Positions 24,801-33,579 of a stretch of DNA of 64,000 bases are shown in pieces; the stretch's first letter is position 1, and every line of letters starts with the position of its first letter. A model generated the notes under the pieces. That model saw only the letters and a program-made list of their open reading frames with translations, had not been told where the DNA came from and did no database searches. The DNA is taken from the NCBI RefSeq assembly GCF_037975245.1, contig NC_092578.1, positions 2,992,501 to 3,056,500 of the forward strand, in the 5' to 3' direction. The stretch is from Apostichopus japonicus. Taxonomy: Eukaryota > Echinodermata > Holothuroidea > Aspidochirotida > Stichopodidae. The translations under genes were made by a program, and so were the position numbers.

Positions 24801-26956
24801 TGTAATGCGGACGATATTTTGGGAGTGCAGGAAATATAGTAAGTTCAAAAGAGGTATAATTGTAGAGATAAAGAATTAACAATGTTTAGGTTACTTCTAA
24901 AATTCGAAACTGCTAAAAACATGCGTGTTTCTTTTTTCTATTTAGGAGAACATTGAAAACACTTTCCCTAAAGCGTAAGGTCTCTTCGTTCCGTTCATCA
25001 TTCGTTATTCAAAACTGTGACGAATCTGTTTCTCTTGCTGTTATTTAATTGAAAATAAATTACGTTTTTAACAAATTCGTTTAGCATTAACGTTCAAACT
25101 GTTTTGCTTCGGGCATTATTTTGGTGGAATTAAAACGAAAGCTTACTATATGATGATTGGACACAAGTGATGTTGCAGACGTAAATTAATCTATGGTGGG
25201 ACATTTGGCGCAAAATGAGATCATAATTCCCCGAAGGGTGGTAAACGGTTAATTAACGATAACATGCAATGGCGGTATATATATATATATATATTATATA
25301 TATATATTACTCAGAGTTTCACGCGTTTGAGCGATCATCAGACAACTCGCTCTGTCCACAAAATCGCTCTGTCCACCGGACATAGAGCACTCTGCGCCAA
25401 GTTAGACGCCAACCAACCAAAGGCATATTTATAATGCACTCATCACAATTTCAAATACATTACATAAATTAACAAAATTCCTTGTTAGACTAAAATATTT
25501 TCCAAGTCCACCGTATACATATTTGAACAAGCAAGCAAAAGAACCAAGACAATGGCTATTTTTGAAATATACAGAGAAAAGGCTAATTATTTTTATTTAC
25601 ATGTATTTCTATTATTTGACTACCGTAGTCAAAATGATGATCTTGGGTTTCACTGACATATGGTAGGAATATGAACGGAGACATTTAGACACTTGATGTA
25701 TTAAAGAGAGTGAAATTAATCTTTCTTTGACAGGAGATCATATTACCATGATTACTTCTAAACAACTGTATAGACGTAACGGCATATGACAGGAGAGAGA
25801 GAGAGAATTTAAAGGTTCTTTTTCCACTAGGTTTCTTGTTACACCGAGCGGTCTAATTAAAAGCAGCAATTAGAACCAAACTGGCCATACACTGACCGAC
25901 TAAACGCGACCCGACTACTCAACTGGAAGGTCGTGACGTACATTTCTATAGTTTTACGACTGACCTCTCACACTGACCCGCTAGGTCAACGCACACAACG
26001 AGTGTTTTCTGTTTACATTTAGGTCACATGTAGCACTATTCCCCCGTGATTGGTTACATTTGTTGCGACTGCGCACCTTTTAATCGATGTAGTCATAACA
26101 ATTACGCTATACATGTTGAGTTTCGCCGACTGTAGCCGACGCGACGTAATTTATAGAACTGGCCAAATCGTTATGGGTTATAGTCTTATATGCACACGCC
26201 ATCTGTCCGACTATCCACGACTCTCCATGTTACGGAGGTCGTGTTGAGTCGGCACGCGTGCGGTGGGAAGTGTGCGGCTGGCTTAAGAATCACGTGATTT
26301 GTTAATAACGAATGTCGATAAGTTCAGTGAGAAGCAAACACAAACATCATCTTGATCTTACATGTTAGAGATTAGGACAAATCACTCCCCAGAAAGTCAA
26401 GAGAAACTTTGTTCTGTTTGGGAGATATCGAGCTTTAAAAAAATGATGCTGGGACAGGGAGGTTGGGGGAGGAGGGGAGGGGGAGCTGCCATGTTGCCAA
26501 TACGTGATATCGCATGGCACTAAAGGAGTTGAAATTTCTTAGTTCCCCTTTTCTTCACAAACTCAGACAACTCCCTGTCACTCTCGCCATCTTTATTCAC
26601 TCTATATGGTGTAGGTCTATAGCTTAGGCTGAACAACTGCATGGAAGGCCTAGGGGAGATAATCAACTGTATTTTGGAGAACAAAAAAGAGTAATGCGCA
26701 TGCTCTTCATATTACCTGAAATTGCTGAATGGATGGATAACAAAGTGGTGAATATTTTGCTGACGCTCCTGTTCGTCTCTCAGAGCTTTTGCACTTCTAA
26801 AGATTTTCTTGACAAATTGTTTATCTGAAGCATGGAAGAGGGCCTCTTTCTTCTTCAGAGACGACAAGATGGAGACTCGTCGTCTTATTGACCCTGACAT
26901 CCTCTGATTGGAGAAATCGATGGCAATATTGACGTCACTATCCTCTGATTCTTCAT
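6734..26956 (-). CDS. HCN: HCN-type hyperpolarization-activated cyclic nucleotide-gated channel (10 exons, both ends incomplete)
   Basis: Joined exons, 5' to 3' on the minus strand: 26956-26716, 19657-19468, 18819-18668, 18059-17984, 17309-17160, 16666-16448, 15136-14990, 10420-10180, 9568-9470, 6854-6734. All have AG/GT borders and matching phases, giving about 545 residues. Order: HCN domain (1-81), S1-S2 (82-144), S3 (145-195), S4 with R/K every third residue (190-220), S5 (221-270), turret, pore and S6 (271-343), C-linker (344-392), cyclic-nucleotide-binding domain (393 to about 520). HCN channels are plasma-membrane tetramers that open on hyperpolarization, pass Na+/K+ and are tuned by cAMP. 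The filter S-I-G-Y-G, the 'FGEISLL' phosphate-binding cassette and the 'RRVAD' segment identify the family. The first coding exon and the C-terminal tail are missing from the model. It is divergent, possibly the second HCN type known from sea urchin sperm rather than the classical one; that is inference. Confidence 0.93.
6961..7330. repeat. Minisatellite, ~100-bp unit, about 3.7 copies
   Basis: Copies start with gacacaaaccc at 6961, 7054, 7155 and 7260 and contain a C-rich run, 'cagccagct' and 'gagataaatgttatgaa'. It lies in the HCN intron about 100 bp upstream (in the gene's direction) of the exon at 6734-6854. One related unit is found at 10584-10636. Confidence 0.85.
7331..9024. other. HCN intron sequence, no gene seen
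   Basis: AT-rich intron. Short overlapping open frames at 7636-8297 show no splice context or homology. Confidence 0.5.
9026..9391. repeat. Minisatellite, ~72-bp unit, five copies
   Basis: The core ggtcgtggctca occurs at 9044, 9115, 9188, 9269 and 9335, followed each time by gaagctcctgggtcgtgggc and ataagagcttgcag. G-rich on the plus strand. It starts 79 bp past the donor of the HCN exon at 9470. The open frames in it are repeat artefacts. Confidence 0.9.
9470..9568 (-). CDS. HCN: HCN exon: phosphate-binding cassette of the cAMP domain
   Basis: 99 nt, acceptor TTATTGCCAG, donor G|GTAAAT. Too short to stand out as an open frame. Encodes 'EISLLSSDERRVADVVASTI' then 'CDTYRLSREDFNT', following 'FG' of the previous exon. 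G-E-I and the second Arg of RR, which contact the cyclic phosphate in HCN2, are kept. The Thr after RR (T592 in HCN2 numbering) is Val, and one extra residue lies before RR. Confidence 0.9.
10180..10420 (-). CDS. HCN: HCN exon: end of C-linker and first half of cyclic-nucleotide-binding domain
   Basis: 241 nt, acceptor ATATCTTCAG, donor G|GTAAAA, starting in phase 0 and ending in phase 1. Encodes 'AILQHHLRSLLSKVDFFSQG', 'EPEFVDDVLEKLHFEVYLKD', 'DVIIKAGSRGNSMYFIEHGS', 'VVIQVNGRIVNTLCDGDHFG'. Joining to the C-linker gives LRR|AIL, aligned without gaps to LREEIV of other HCN proteins. The I-x-x-G-x-x-G-x-x-M-Y-F-I-x-x-G block is the beta-roll signature. Confidence 0.94.
10584..10636. repeat. Solo copy related to the 6961-7330 minisatellite unit
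   Basis: gacacaaatccaaacatcat followed by cattgg, then gatacagctaactgtgatg, corresponds to gacacaaacccttccatcat .. gatagagataactgtcatg at 6961. It also sits just upstream of an HCN exon. Confidence 0.5.
10802..10990 (+). ncRNA. U2 snRNA-like 5' segment, probably a SINE head or retropseudogene
   Basis: 10803-10844 nearly matches the first part of U2 snRNA: cgcttctcggccttttggct, aagatca, gtgtag, atctgttc, with single changes after 'gatca' and in the branch-point-pairing GTAGTA (here GTAGCA). After about 10845 the sequence no longer resembles U2: it forms a ccctttcgaggg hairpin and an unrelated body up to the LINE tail. The changed GTAGTA box and missing Sm/3' part argue against a working U2 gene. 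Confidence 0.6.
11000..11290 (-). mobile_element. LINE 3' end, CR1/L2-like
   Basis: On the minus strand 11286-11092 encodes 'RTRTRYGDRAFSVAAPSLWS' then 'SPSLCIFKRQLKIFLF', the typical C terminus of CR1/L2-type reverse-transcriptase polyproteins. It is followed by the terminal sequence aaagcgctt..agcgctatataaatg and an ATTTATTT tail. 5'-truncated and non-functional. Confidence 0.8.
11291..12627. other. HCN intron sequence, no gene seen
   Basis: AT-rich with C-rich runs at 11364 and 11508-11545 and a CT-rich tract at 11839-11900. No coding evidence. Confidence 0.5.
12628..13280. repeat. (TTCG)n microsatellite grading into degenerate (TTCA/TTCG)n
   Basis: 12628-12809 is nearly pure TTCG with one change (ttctttcg near 12758). 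From 12810 to about 13280 the unit drifts to ATTC/GTTC variants with higher-order blocks such as gttatttcattcattcattc repeated. All long frames here are artefacts. Confidence 0.97.
14460..15020. repeat. Minisatellite derived from the 3' end of an HCN exon and its splice donor
   Basis: Read on the minus strand, the exon end TTAACCGAGCAATCACACCC + CCTGAGGAGG|GTAAGTTAT recurs downstream in the intron. Donor-like positions (plus coordinates of the GTAAGT complement) are 14984 (the real donor), 14887, 14811, 14725 (GA instead of GT), 14637, 14552 and 14512 (GTATGT). Spacing is 97, 76, 86, 88, 85 and 40 bp. The copy at 14811 repeats the final 30 exon bases exactly. Coding conservation of the exon end (PLRR versus PLRE) shows the exon is the source. 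Confidence 0.9.
14990..15136 (-). CDS. HCN: HCN exon: C-linker
   Basis: 147 nt, acceptor TATATCTTAG, donor AGG|GTAAGT. Encodes 'INQVKEYMRYRRIPLKIQRR', 'VLEYYDHRYQRKLFDEETIL', 'TEQSHPLRR', matching the HCN C-linker ('KQVEQYM', 'YYEHRYQGKMFDE', 'GPLRE'). The last 30 nt and the donor are the template for the minisatellite in the following intron. If this donor is skipped, the reading frame stops at 14930. Confidence 0.93.
15150..16440. other. HCN intron, no gene seen
   Basis: AT-rich intron between the pore exon and the C-linker exon. Contains a TGACGTCA octamer at 15539. No repeats or coding potential recognised. Confidence 0.5.
16448..16666 (-). CDS. HCN: HCN exon: turret, pore loop and S6
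   Basis: 219 nt, acceptor ACTCGTCAG, donor AAG|GTATAA. Encodes 'NASKWEQYSWSFFKSMCHML', filter 'SIGYGRFPP', then S6 'FSIVLGASFYALFIGNMSTL' and 'SVDASGRLYNEK'. The turret Asn-Ala-Ser is an N-glycosylation sequon at the same place as the conserved HCN Asn-Asp-Ser. The filter has Ser where HCN channels normally have Cys. Confidence 0.94.
17160..17309 (-). CDS. HCN: HCN exon: S4-S5 linker and S5
   Basis: 150 nt, acceptor TTTTGACAG, donor AAA|GTAAGT, phase 0 on both sides. Encodes 'ILNVEGAVIRIVHLVLIVLL' then 'ISHWNGCIQFLIPFYQDFPE' and 'DCWVMINGLK'. The block H-W-N-G-C-x-Q-F-L-x-P and D-F-P-x-D-C-W is diagnostic of HCN S5. Between 'EE' and 'AVIRI' the linker is about four residues shorter than the usual HCN linker, and an in-frame TGA just upstream of the acceptor rules out an earlier start. 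Confidence 0.92.
17380..17418 (-). repeat. Dispersed hairpin motif, hammerhead-like (copy 2)
   Basis: On the minus strand cctctgaagaaaatcctgct then aggatcgataggtcagacc. It matches the motif at 37675-37712 with few changes and keeps the ATCCTGCTAGGAT hairpin. GAAAC is altered to GATAG, so any ribozyme core here is broken. Confidence 0.6.
17615..17840 (-). mobile_element. tRNA-derived SINE
   Basis: On the minus strand the head starts at 17839 with GGAGTG, an A box TTAGCTCAGTGG (17833-17822) and a B box GAGTTCGAGTC (17789-17779). The ACTCC end partly pairs with GGAGT. An unrelated body of about 130 bp follows, ending in a (TACA)n-like tail at 17630-17645. The D and T stems do not fold properly, so it is not a working tRNA gene. 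Confidence 0.7.
17984..18059 (-). CDS. HCN: HCN exon: S4 voltage sensor
   Basis: 76 nt, acceptor CAATTTTAG, donor GAG|GTAAGT. Encodes 'LAKVISLLRLLRLTRLMRYV' then 'SRLEE'. With the preceding 'FRVLR' the positive residues fall every third position, with the HCN-typical Ser in the middle (R-R-K-S-R-R-R-R). Confidence 0.92.
18331..18640. mobile_element. Possible hAT remnant beside the S3 exon donor
   Basis: caggagtgggtaaa at 18331 resembles the usual hAT terminus (CAGGGGTGGGCAAA). cgcgagccgc and ctcgcgggccgcaa near 18604-18640 resemble the GC-rich subterminal part of such elements. The right terminal repeat is not visible. Confidence 0.35.
18668..18819 (-). CDS. HCN: HCN exon: S3 and start of S4
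   Basis: 152 nt. Acceptor TCCGGCAG preceded by TTATTTTCA, donor CG|GTGAGT. Encodes 'VVLDRSNIVLHYAKGWFILD' followed by 'LLSSFPLDYIYFFV', equal to the HCN 'YLKSWFVVDFISSIPVDYI' S3 block, and ends with 'AKAFRVLR' at the start of the voltage sensor. The intron just downstream (18310-18640) has hAT-like ends very close to this donor. Confidence 0.9.
19468..19657 (-). CDS. HCN: HCN exon: S1 and S2
   Basis: 190 nt, acceptor TTTCGTAG, donor CAG|GTAAAC. It completes the split Arg codon of the previous exon and continues 'WYWDLLMVFLMAVTLLLVP', then 'FFSDQFVPWFAAVNCVFDAF' and 'FIIDIILNFFTGYL'. This matches S1, the S1-S2 loop and S2 of HCN channels ('FYWDLIMLIMM', 'DLIMNFRTG'). Phe replaces Arg in the usual NFRTG. 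Confidence 0.9.
20090..21260. repeat. Degenerate tandem array, ~133-bp unit
   Basis: Units share (c/t)ctcgacaaaacattagaa or catctagacaaaacattgga, attcattcctcA, gcatg-tcacattaataactt, gttttgctttca and agatggaccatat. Anchors lie at 20151, 20420, 20553, 20695, 20828 and 21173. It fills part of the 7-kb intron between the N-terminal and S1-S2 exons. Confidence 0.8.
22265..22545. mobile_element. Foldback element / MITE with ~120-nt arms
   Basis: The left arm (22265-22387) and the inverted right arm (22410-22545) match over almost their whole length, with small gaps. The best inner part is agcatgtgctat..aggcttacagtaagaactga (22338-22372) against its inverse at 22428-22463. The loop is about 25 nt. 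No coding potential. Confidence 0.85.
25279..25345 (-). repeat. TA microsatellite joined to a hammerhead-like motif
   Basis: On the minus strand CTGATGA (25340-25334) is followed by a CGC/GCG stem with a six-base loop and GAAAC, then TCTGAGTAATATATATA. CUGANGA and GAAA are the conserved core parts of hammerhead ribozymes. The 10.1/11.1 pair would be U-U here, so it may be decayed. Confidence 0.45.
26716..26956 (-). CDS. HCN: HCN exon: N-terminal HCN domain before S1
   Basis: 241 nt. The acceptor follows a long CT-rich tract (26957-27003, read on minus) and the donor is AG|GTAATA. It encodes an acidic stretch (DEESEDSD), a basic stretch (IRRRVSILSSLKKK), then 'KALRDEQERQQNIHHFVIHP', matching the conserved HCN pre-S1 segment with 'EKEQER' and 'IHPYSDFR'. 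An internal Met lies at 26900, but the frame stays open through the acceptor, so this is probably not the first exon. The exon starts with 2 nt of a split Asp codon. Confidence 0.85.
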
Positions 26957-27499
26957 CTATCAGGGCAAAGAAGAAGATGATGATGAAGAAGAAGAAGAAA
27001 AAGAATCATTTAACAGTTCGTATTTTCACGGATTGCACAATCTAACCCACGTCAATAAACCCACAATCATTGCGTACACCAATTTGAAAATGGTTTTTGT
27101 CTCATATTACTTATACAAATATTTATAAGTTTAGCTTATTTAAAAAAAAATATAGGGACTTGCCAATGTCACTGTATGAACAACAACAATTGCCTGGACA
27201 TTGGACAAATATCTATTATAATGTTTAAATTTGATTGTGCTATAAATTCAATTATTATAATTATTTTAAAAGATTCAAGATTTTCATAACAACGTGCAGG
27301 AAAAAAACAAGGTTTTAAGTTGAGTGAATTCGACATCAATATTTACTATGATATATCAGTTCGGTCTTCTTCACAGGCATGTAGACATCGAAAAGGAAAT
27401 CCCCAAAGCGAAAATTTGGATCGCAAAATCGCATTTCAGTGTCGATGTTGTGTGTAATCGCCCCCAAGATGAAAAATATTAGCTAATTAATTGCAAAAG

Positions 27500-27655
27500 G
27501 CTTTTAAGGAACGCCGTCAGAACACACGCTGATTTTTTTTTTTTTTTTTTTTTGACGAGACAAAAATCTGTGTAGGAAATTAATTTGACCGTCTCAACTA
27601 CCCTTTTTCCTAGATACTTTATTACACAAACACATGTCTCGCTCTCCTTTAGATA

Positions 27656-27656
<1 letters not shown>
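27500..27656. other. Upstream region of the HCN N-terminal exon
   Basis: Non-coding. Contains a T run at 27534-27554. The first HCN exon must lie at higher coordinates, but no candidate could be recognised. Confidence 0.4.
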
Positions 27657-27791
<135 letters not shown>

Positions 27792-28884
27792 AACGCCCTA
27801 ACGAGATGGATATACATTGGGCATACATTGGACAATTGGGCAAACACTGATTTCAAATGAACAAATTTATTATTAGCTACGCAATCTGGAAATTGGAGGA
27901 AAGTACCGTACTACTTAACATTTCTATTATACCTGCGAAGGGTCTATGTCAATACAATGTTTCCCTTGGAGTAATATCAGAAACAACATATCTGACGTCA
28001 CCAATTAACGAAATCCTTTTCCTTCCCTTGCTTCCTTTGTCTATCCACATTGTGGCCAATTTCAAGGCAAAATATAGCTTTTTACTCCCCAGATCTAAGA
28101 ACCTTCCATAACCCTTATTTCTAACCTCCATTTCGTCTCCCGCTTAACATCTGTATGGATTTGTCACCGAAAGTACAAGGTCACAGTTTAATAAACACAT
28201 CATATTGAAATAATCATATACGTATAGTTTACAATCAGAAAATTAAATAGAATTTTTTTCGCCCAACGATATGAACAGACTTTGACCTGGTTCTCCCGTG
28301 TTCAAGAGGATATGACATGTGTTCACCAGCTTTCCTTAACGTCTTCTTGTTATCAACATTACCATTATCATCGTGAGGATGTAAAAAAACAAAACCATTT
28401 CTGAGTAAATAGCGGAAATAATTAGCCAATGGGAATATGTTTCATTCCCTGCAGGCGCTGAAATGACTAAATTGTCTCTAAATCCAGACATCTTTAAGGG
28501 CATACATGAAAAGCTAAATCAATGAAAATGCATGAGGAAGTGGAATCCCGCTCAACCATTGCCCCGAGAAAGTTTCAACATTACAATTTCGATTTATATG
28601 GAACCTAGTAATACCGTAGCTTCCTAAAAGTTTAACGGCTAATTTGTTAATCACAGTCAAGTAATGTCACGAGTACTTCACTTATAAGTGTTTAAAATTT
28701 GCGAGATAAAATATATGCTGAAATGCATTTGGTGTCGGGCGGGAAATAATTGGTGCATGTACAGCCTTTTGAAGAGGAGTTGACATTATTGGGTTTCTGT
28801 AAATTTCCAATATCATGGCTCTATTACTTATATACGGACGTTCACATAAAAGTTTCAAATCCCTGCTGGATTATTACATCTAAA

Positions 28885-29283
28885 ATCATATCGTATCATA
28901 CCATATCATATCATATCAAATCATATCATACCATTTCATATCATATCACATCACATCACATCACATCACATCACATCATATCGTATCGTATCGTATCATA
29001 CCATATCATATCGTATCATATCATATCATATCATATCATATCATATCATATCATATCATATCATACCATATCATATCATATCATATCATACCATATCATA
29101 TCAAATCATATCATATCGTATCGTACCATATCATATCATATCATATCATATTATATCATATCATATCACATCATATCACATCACATCACATCACATCACA
29201 TCACATCACATCACATCATATCATATCATATCATATCATATCGTATCATATCATATCATATCATATCATATCATATCATATCA
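28885..29283. repeat. (TCATA)n pentanucleotide microsatellite
   Basis: About 400 bp of atcat units with blocks where the unit is tcaca (28941-28977, 29166-29215) or tcgta. The 180-residue His/Ile/Ser/Tyr open frame across it is an artefact. Confidence 0.97.
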
Positions 29284-29299
29284 CAGTTGTAACAGTGTA

Positions 29300-32200
29300 C
29301 TTTGATGTCAAATTTATAGATCTGTAGGTTATATCAAGAAATAATATTTGTCCACACACGAAGACTTGTGGATTGTCACCAATAACGTCCCCGTCCCCAC
29401 CCGCAGAATTCTTCGAGCCTAGCTATTGTGTAAGAAGCTCAGTCAAATAGGATTTTCTTCATCAGCGTAACTCCAGAATATACCAAAAAGTCCACAATGG
29501 TCACACATCAATTAGCAATTGCATTCCATCCCCAAAGCCATTTCCCTCAACAACACTTTAATTGCCTAATATGTTTTGCTCAATTAATGATAACCTTTAA
29601 AACTATTTTGGACGTACTCGGTTTTAATATCCGTACATCCATGATTGCAATTACCGATACTTTTAAGTACATCTATGCTTCTAATTTTGAAGCAACCTAT
29701 ATTGCGGAGACCTGCATGTGATACGCTATGACAAACCGCCTATGGCCCCTCTCTCTCTCTAAGCGTTCTATACGAGTTACTTTCCAGCCTCTCAACAAAC
29801 GGGTGGACGTGTCCTTATATAGCCGAGAGTGTCGGGTGTAAACCAGGTCATTAGCCCTAATAGTTTTGCGTCGCCGGAGCCCCCAGTAGCAATACTTTTA
29901 TAATGACTTTAATGTAAGAATACCCGCGATCTTTACAATCATTCGAATAGTATTATTTTTTTGTTTTTCTCTTTCTTTCTCTCCTTTTTTTCTTCTCCCG
30001 TTGTGTCTTTTCGAATCGAACCCTGATAAATTATACTCTGTGATATTTTTTCTTTCATCCAACCAAATTTGACCAGCGAAAACTGATAAACTGGCTAGAA
30101 TTCGGTATGAAAATATACCTTCCTAATAAGTATATACTTATATATTAAAGCAACTAAAATTGAAAATTTCATTTCAGAAAGTAATATGCAATGCAAGAAT
30201 AGAATAAACAATATTGACGATAAAATGTAGGTAATTTTACATTCCCTTTTTTGAGTTTTAAATCGTGAGTGTTCTTTTCAGAAATAAAACTTTTTCTGTT
30301 ATTTACACAATCTTCTATCATCGACTTCCATATCACATCAGTTACGTCATACATTTGTAGTACAGACTAAAGTGAATTGATTGCATTATTGTTATTCATG
30401 TTATATAGGCAAGTATAACTAACACAAGCACATTCATAATAGTTGTAATAAATCTTAAACAATCATGGTAATTAGTCATAAATCTAGTTATCTTTAAGTT
30501 TCATTCCGCTTTATATTATATTTATACATTCAGTGACGTTTCCAGTATAAAGAAGGACAGACAGTCTACCAATACCGGTGTGACTATGAAGAATCAAACC
30601 GTGAGTGGTTGTTCAATATAATGATAGCCTGCAGTAGCAATGTTTTACTATGTTGTAAATTGATCATTTCGTCTTCACGCAATCTATCAGAGTATCGTCT
30701 GTAGTCATGTACTCAGGGGGCGGCGGAACCGTGGAAAGGGAGGACACCTTCCCCCTCTCTACCCCTCCCCTCTCTAACAATTTGAGCAAACATGAAGAGT
30801 TCCTCTTTTCACAAATTAAAAGTGTCCCATTATGTTAATGAAAGGTATGCCCCCCCACCGTCCCACCCAACATGGAATCAACCGTCTGCCATCGCCCCTG
30901 TATGGACTGACATATAGCCTATATTGAAAGGCGGCAAAACGATACATTTTATACTCAAGTGTCTATATATTCTTATATGCGCATAAGATTCTTATTTCAA
31001 AAAAGAGTCATCGACTTGCAGAACCAGGACTCGAAAATCAAAACAATTTTAACTGACTATATACCGACGATATACACTATTATCCCCAGTTCCCTTACAA
31101 TTGGGGGGGGGGGGCTTGCCAGTGGCCACTTGACCATGTCCATTGACGTATGAAGATTCCATCCGTGAAGAAGTGAACATACATCACTAATACACACAGT
31201 GTGAGATACTTAGATAGATCACATCGAGTCAAATCTGGCCACCTGCAGTCGATCCAATTGATTTTTTCCAGCAGTGATTTACTGTTTACGATGCCATCCG
31301 TTTTACAACATCAATTCGTTTACCGTTAATTAGCAACGGCTGGAGTTGCGAGTCTATACCGTCGTTTGGATAGGCTTGATCTGAGGCAAAACTGAGGGAT
31401 TGTATAAACTATCAGAGGACATTAAGAGACTGATGATCACAAGGCTTTTTAACTTTCCTACAAAATTCCGGGTGAAAACGAGTCGTCTTAAAACAGAGGC
31501 GCGCACAGGATGGTATTTTCTGGGTATTTGAAGGGGGTCACTGTTAATGGTTCGGAGTGATTAGGTTTAGATCACAGTAGGTGGGGATCGATGCGGAGAA
31601 GCACGGGTATGTCACAACATTTTCAAATGTGTATTACTTACCAATGTTTTTCTCATAATTTTCGTGTTTTATGTAAAAAAAATATTTGCGGGGACGGGAG
31701 GGGCGGGGTGGCGGGGGGGGGGGGGAATCCCGTACCCGTCTCCTAAGCACCTGTTAAAGGCGAAGCACATGCAACCATCATAAGTAACCTTGAAAAAGTC
31801 TCATAGAACATTATATACAAAGAAATGTTGTCTACGTTTTGGAGATATCATGTTTTCACACTGAACATTTAGGCCTACTCGAGCAAATCTGAAATTGACA
31901 TCAGAGAGACACTAGAGCTAGAATTTCTACAAAAAAATCATGATTAATTACTTTATTTTCGTTCAGTTTGTAAGGTTAGTAGGAAACATGGCCCCAATCA
32001 ATGTTATCTTGCTGAGACAAAAAAACTTGAAATAGAGAGAACTGCAACTTGAAACGTGCTCTGAGCTGAATTTTACAAACATCTTTCTATAAAGAATTAA
32101 GTGAATTGGCAATATCACATTGCATTGGCGTGAATATATATACAACATAATCCATTTTTTAAACATTTTTCAAAAGATTGGAAAAGATAGAACCACGACT

Positions 32201-33500
32201 AACTTGTGTTGATATAAGGAGGTATCAAATATGTAAGACTAGGCGCGACCATATTACGTTGCTCCTATATAAATAATTTAATCAAATATATAATGGGCGG
32301 TGTATGTATTTATGGGATTTCTTAACATTTGTCATACAGAAAATAGAAACATCCGCTTACATATAAAATAAGGTCTGCATTTCTTTCAATTAAAGGTATA
32401 GTATCTTGTGGGGCAATAGCATAAGTCATTTGTTCAACAACATAATTAGAAATTGTAACTGATGCTATGTATTATTATACCATGGACATATTTCTCTAAC
32501 CACGTGCTCCTCCCCACCCCCACTGAAAATATGTGGCCTGCCATGGGGAGACGTGGGTCACAGTGGGCACTTGCCCCGCCCCTCAGTTTCGTGCCCCTTT
32601 TCAAAACTAAGGAGTGCCCTTTTTGCTGAATTGTTCATCCAGTTTTGTGCCGTTTTGTTTAGTAAGAAATATGACCCCTTTGTTTAACATGTAATAAAGT
32701 AGTAATCAAATAAAATGTGTTATGTCACATTGTCCCGCTTGTACCGTCCCTCCCCTCCCTTCCCCCTCCAACTCAGTCTGATTCCTCTTCGCCGCCCATG
32801 GCAACAAAGGAACTCCTGTCGACGCAGATGATGTTTTCATTTCACTTTGTAATAAATAAAACAGAGTATATGCAGCGGAATAACATATAATCTAAATATG
32901 TCATTTTGTATATTTACTTTCACTAATAAATTAGCTTGGTATATTGCGATATGTTCATAATTCTTTTACTTTTACAGACAATGGCAATTACCGCCAGCCA
33001 TATATATGTATATATTACTATAATATTAAAGAAGCAGACCTAGGATAGGGGCCCGTGTGGCAGCTTTCCACACCCCTTTGCCACTAATAAGAAAGAAAGA
33101 AAAAGTATGTAGTAGGATTTTTTTAGCACGCTTGGCGCGTACGTATCCATTACTTTTTGCTCTGCATCGATATTTTTCTTTATACTGATACTAGTCTCCC
33201 GGGCTCCCTCTTTCGAGAAATCCTGCATCGGCCACGTGTAACATTTAAATTGTATTAATATTGTAGTTGCTATATTTATACTACAAATTTCTTTCTGATC
33301 AACTTTTTCAAGATGTAAACGAAGTCCTGTAGTATGCATAGGCCTACATAAAGCCTTTATATACAAGGCAAAATGGGTACAATTTATGAATCAACAAATT
33401 AACCTATGAATCGTATTCTCTACTTGAAATAATTTCGTTTCCCTTTAATGATGTCCTATAGCCTTTTGGTGTCGGGCGTCGACCAATATCGATCATTTCT
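29300..33500. other. Non-coding stretch, no gene seen
   Basis: Either the first intron of the HCN gene or intergenic. AT-rich with G runs at 31101 and 31690-31725. Short frames lack splice context and homology. Confidence 0.45.
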
Positions 33501-33512
33501 TCTTTACCTATA

Positions 33513-33515
<3 letters not shown>

Positions 33516-33575
<60 letters not shown>
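33516..33575. repeat. (TA)n microsatellite
   Basis: About 60 bp of TA. A second short TA/TAGA patch lies at 33775-33822. Confidence 0.95.

Positions 33576-33579
<4 letters not shown>

Noticed and set aside
27949-28131. Minus-strand frame as a possible first HCN exon
   Set aside because: No donor in the needed phase and no resemblance to HCN N termini.
28750-29292. 180-residue open frame of Ile-Ser-Tyr-His
   Set aside because: Translation of the TCATA microsatellite.
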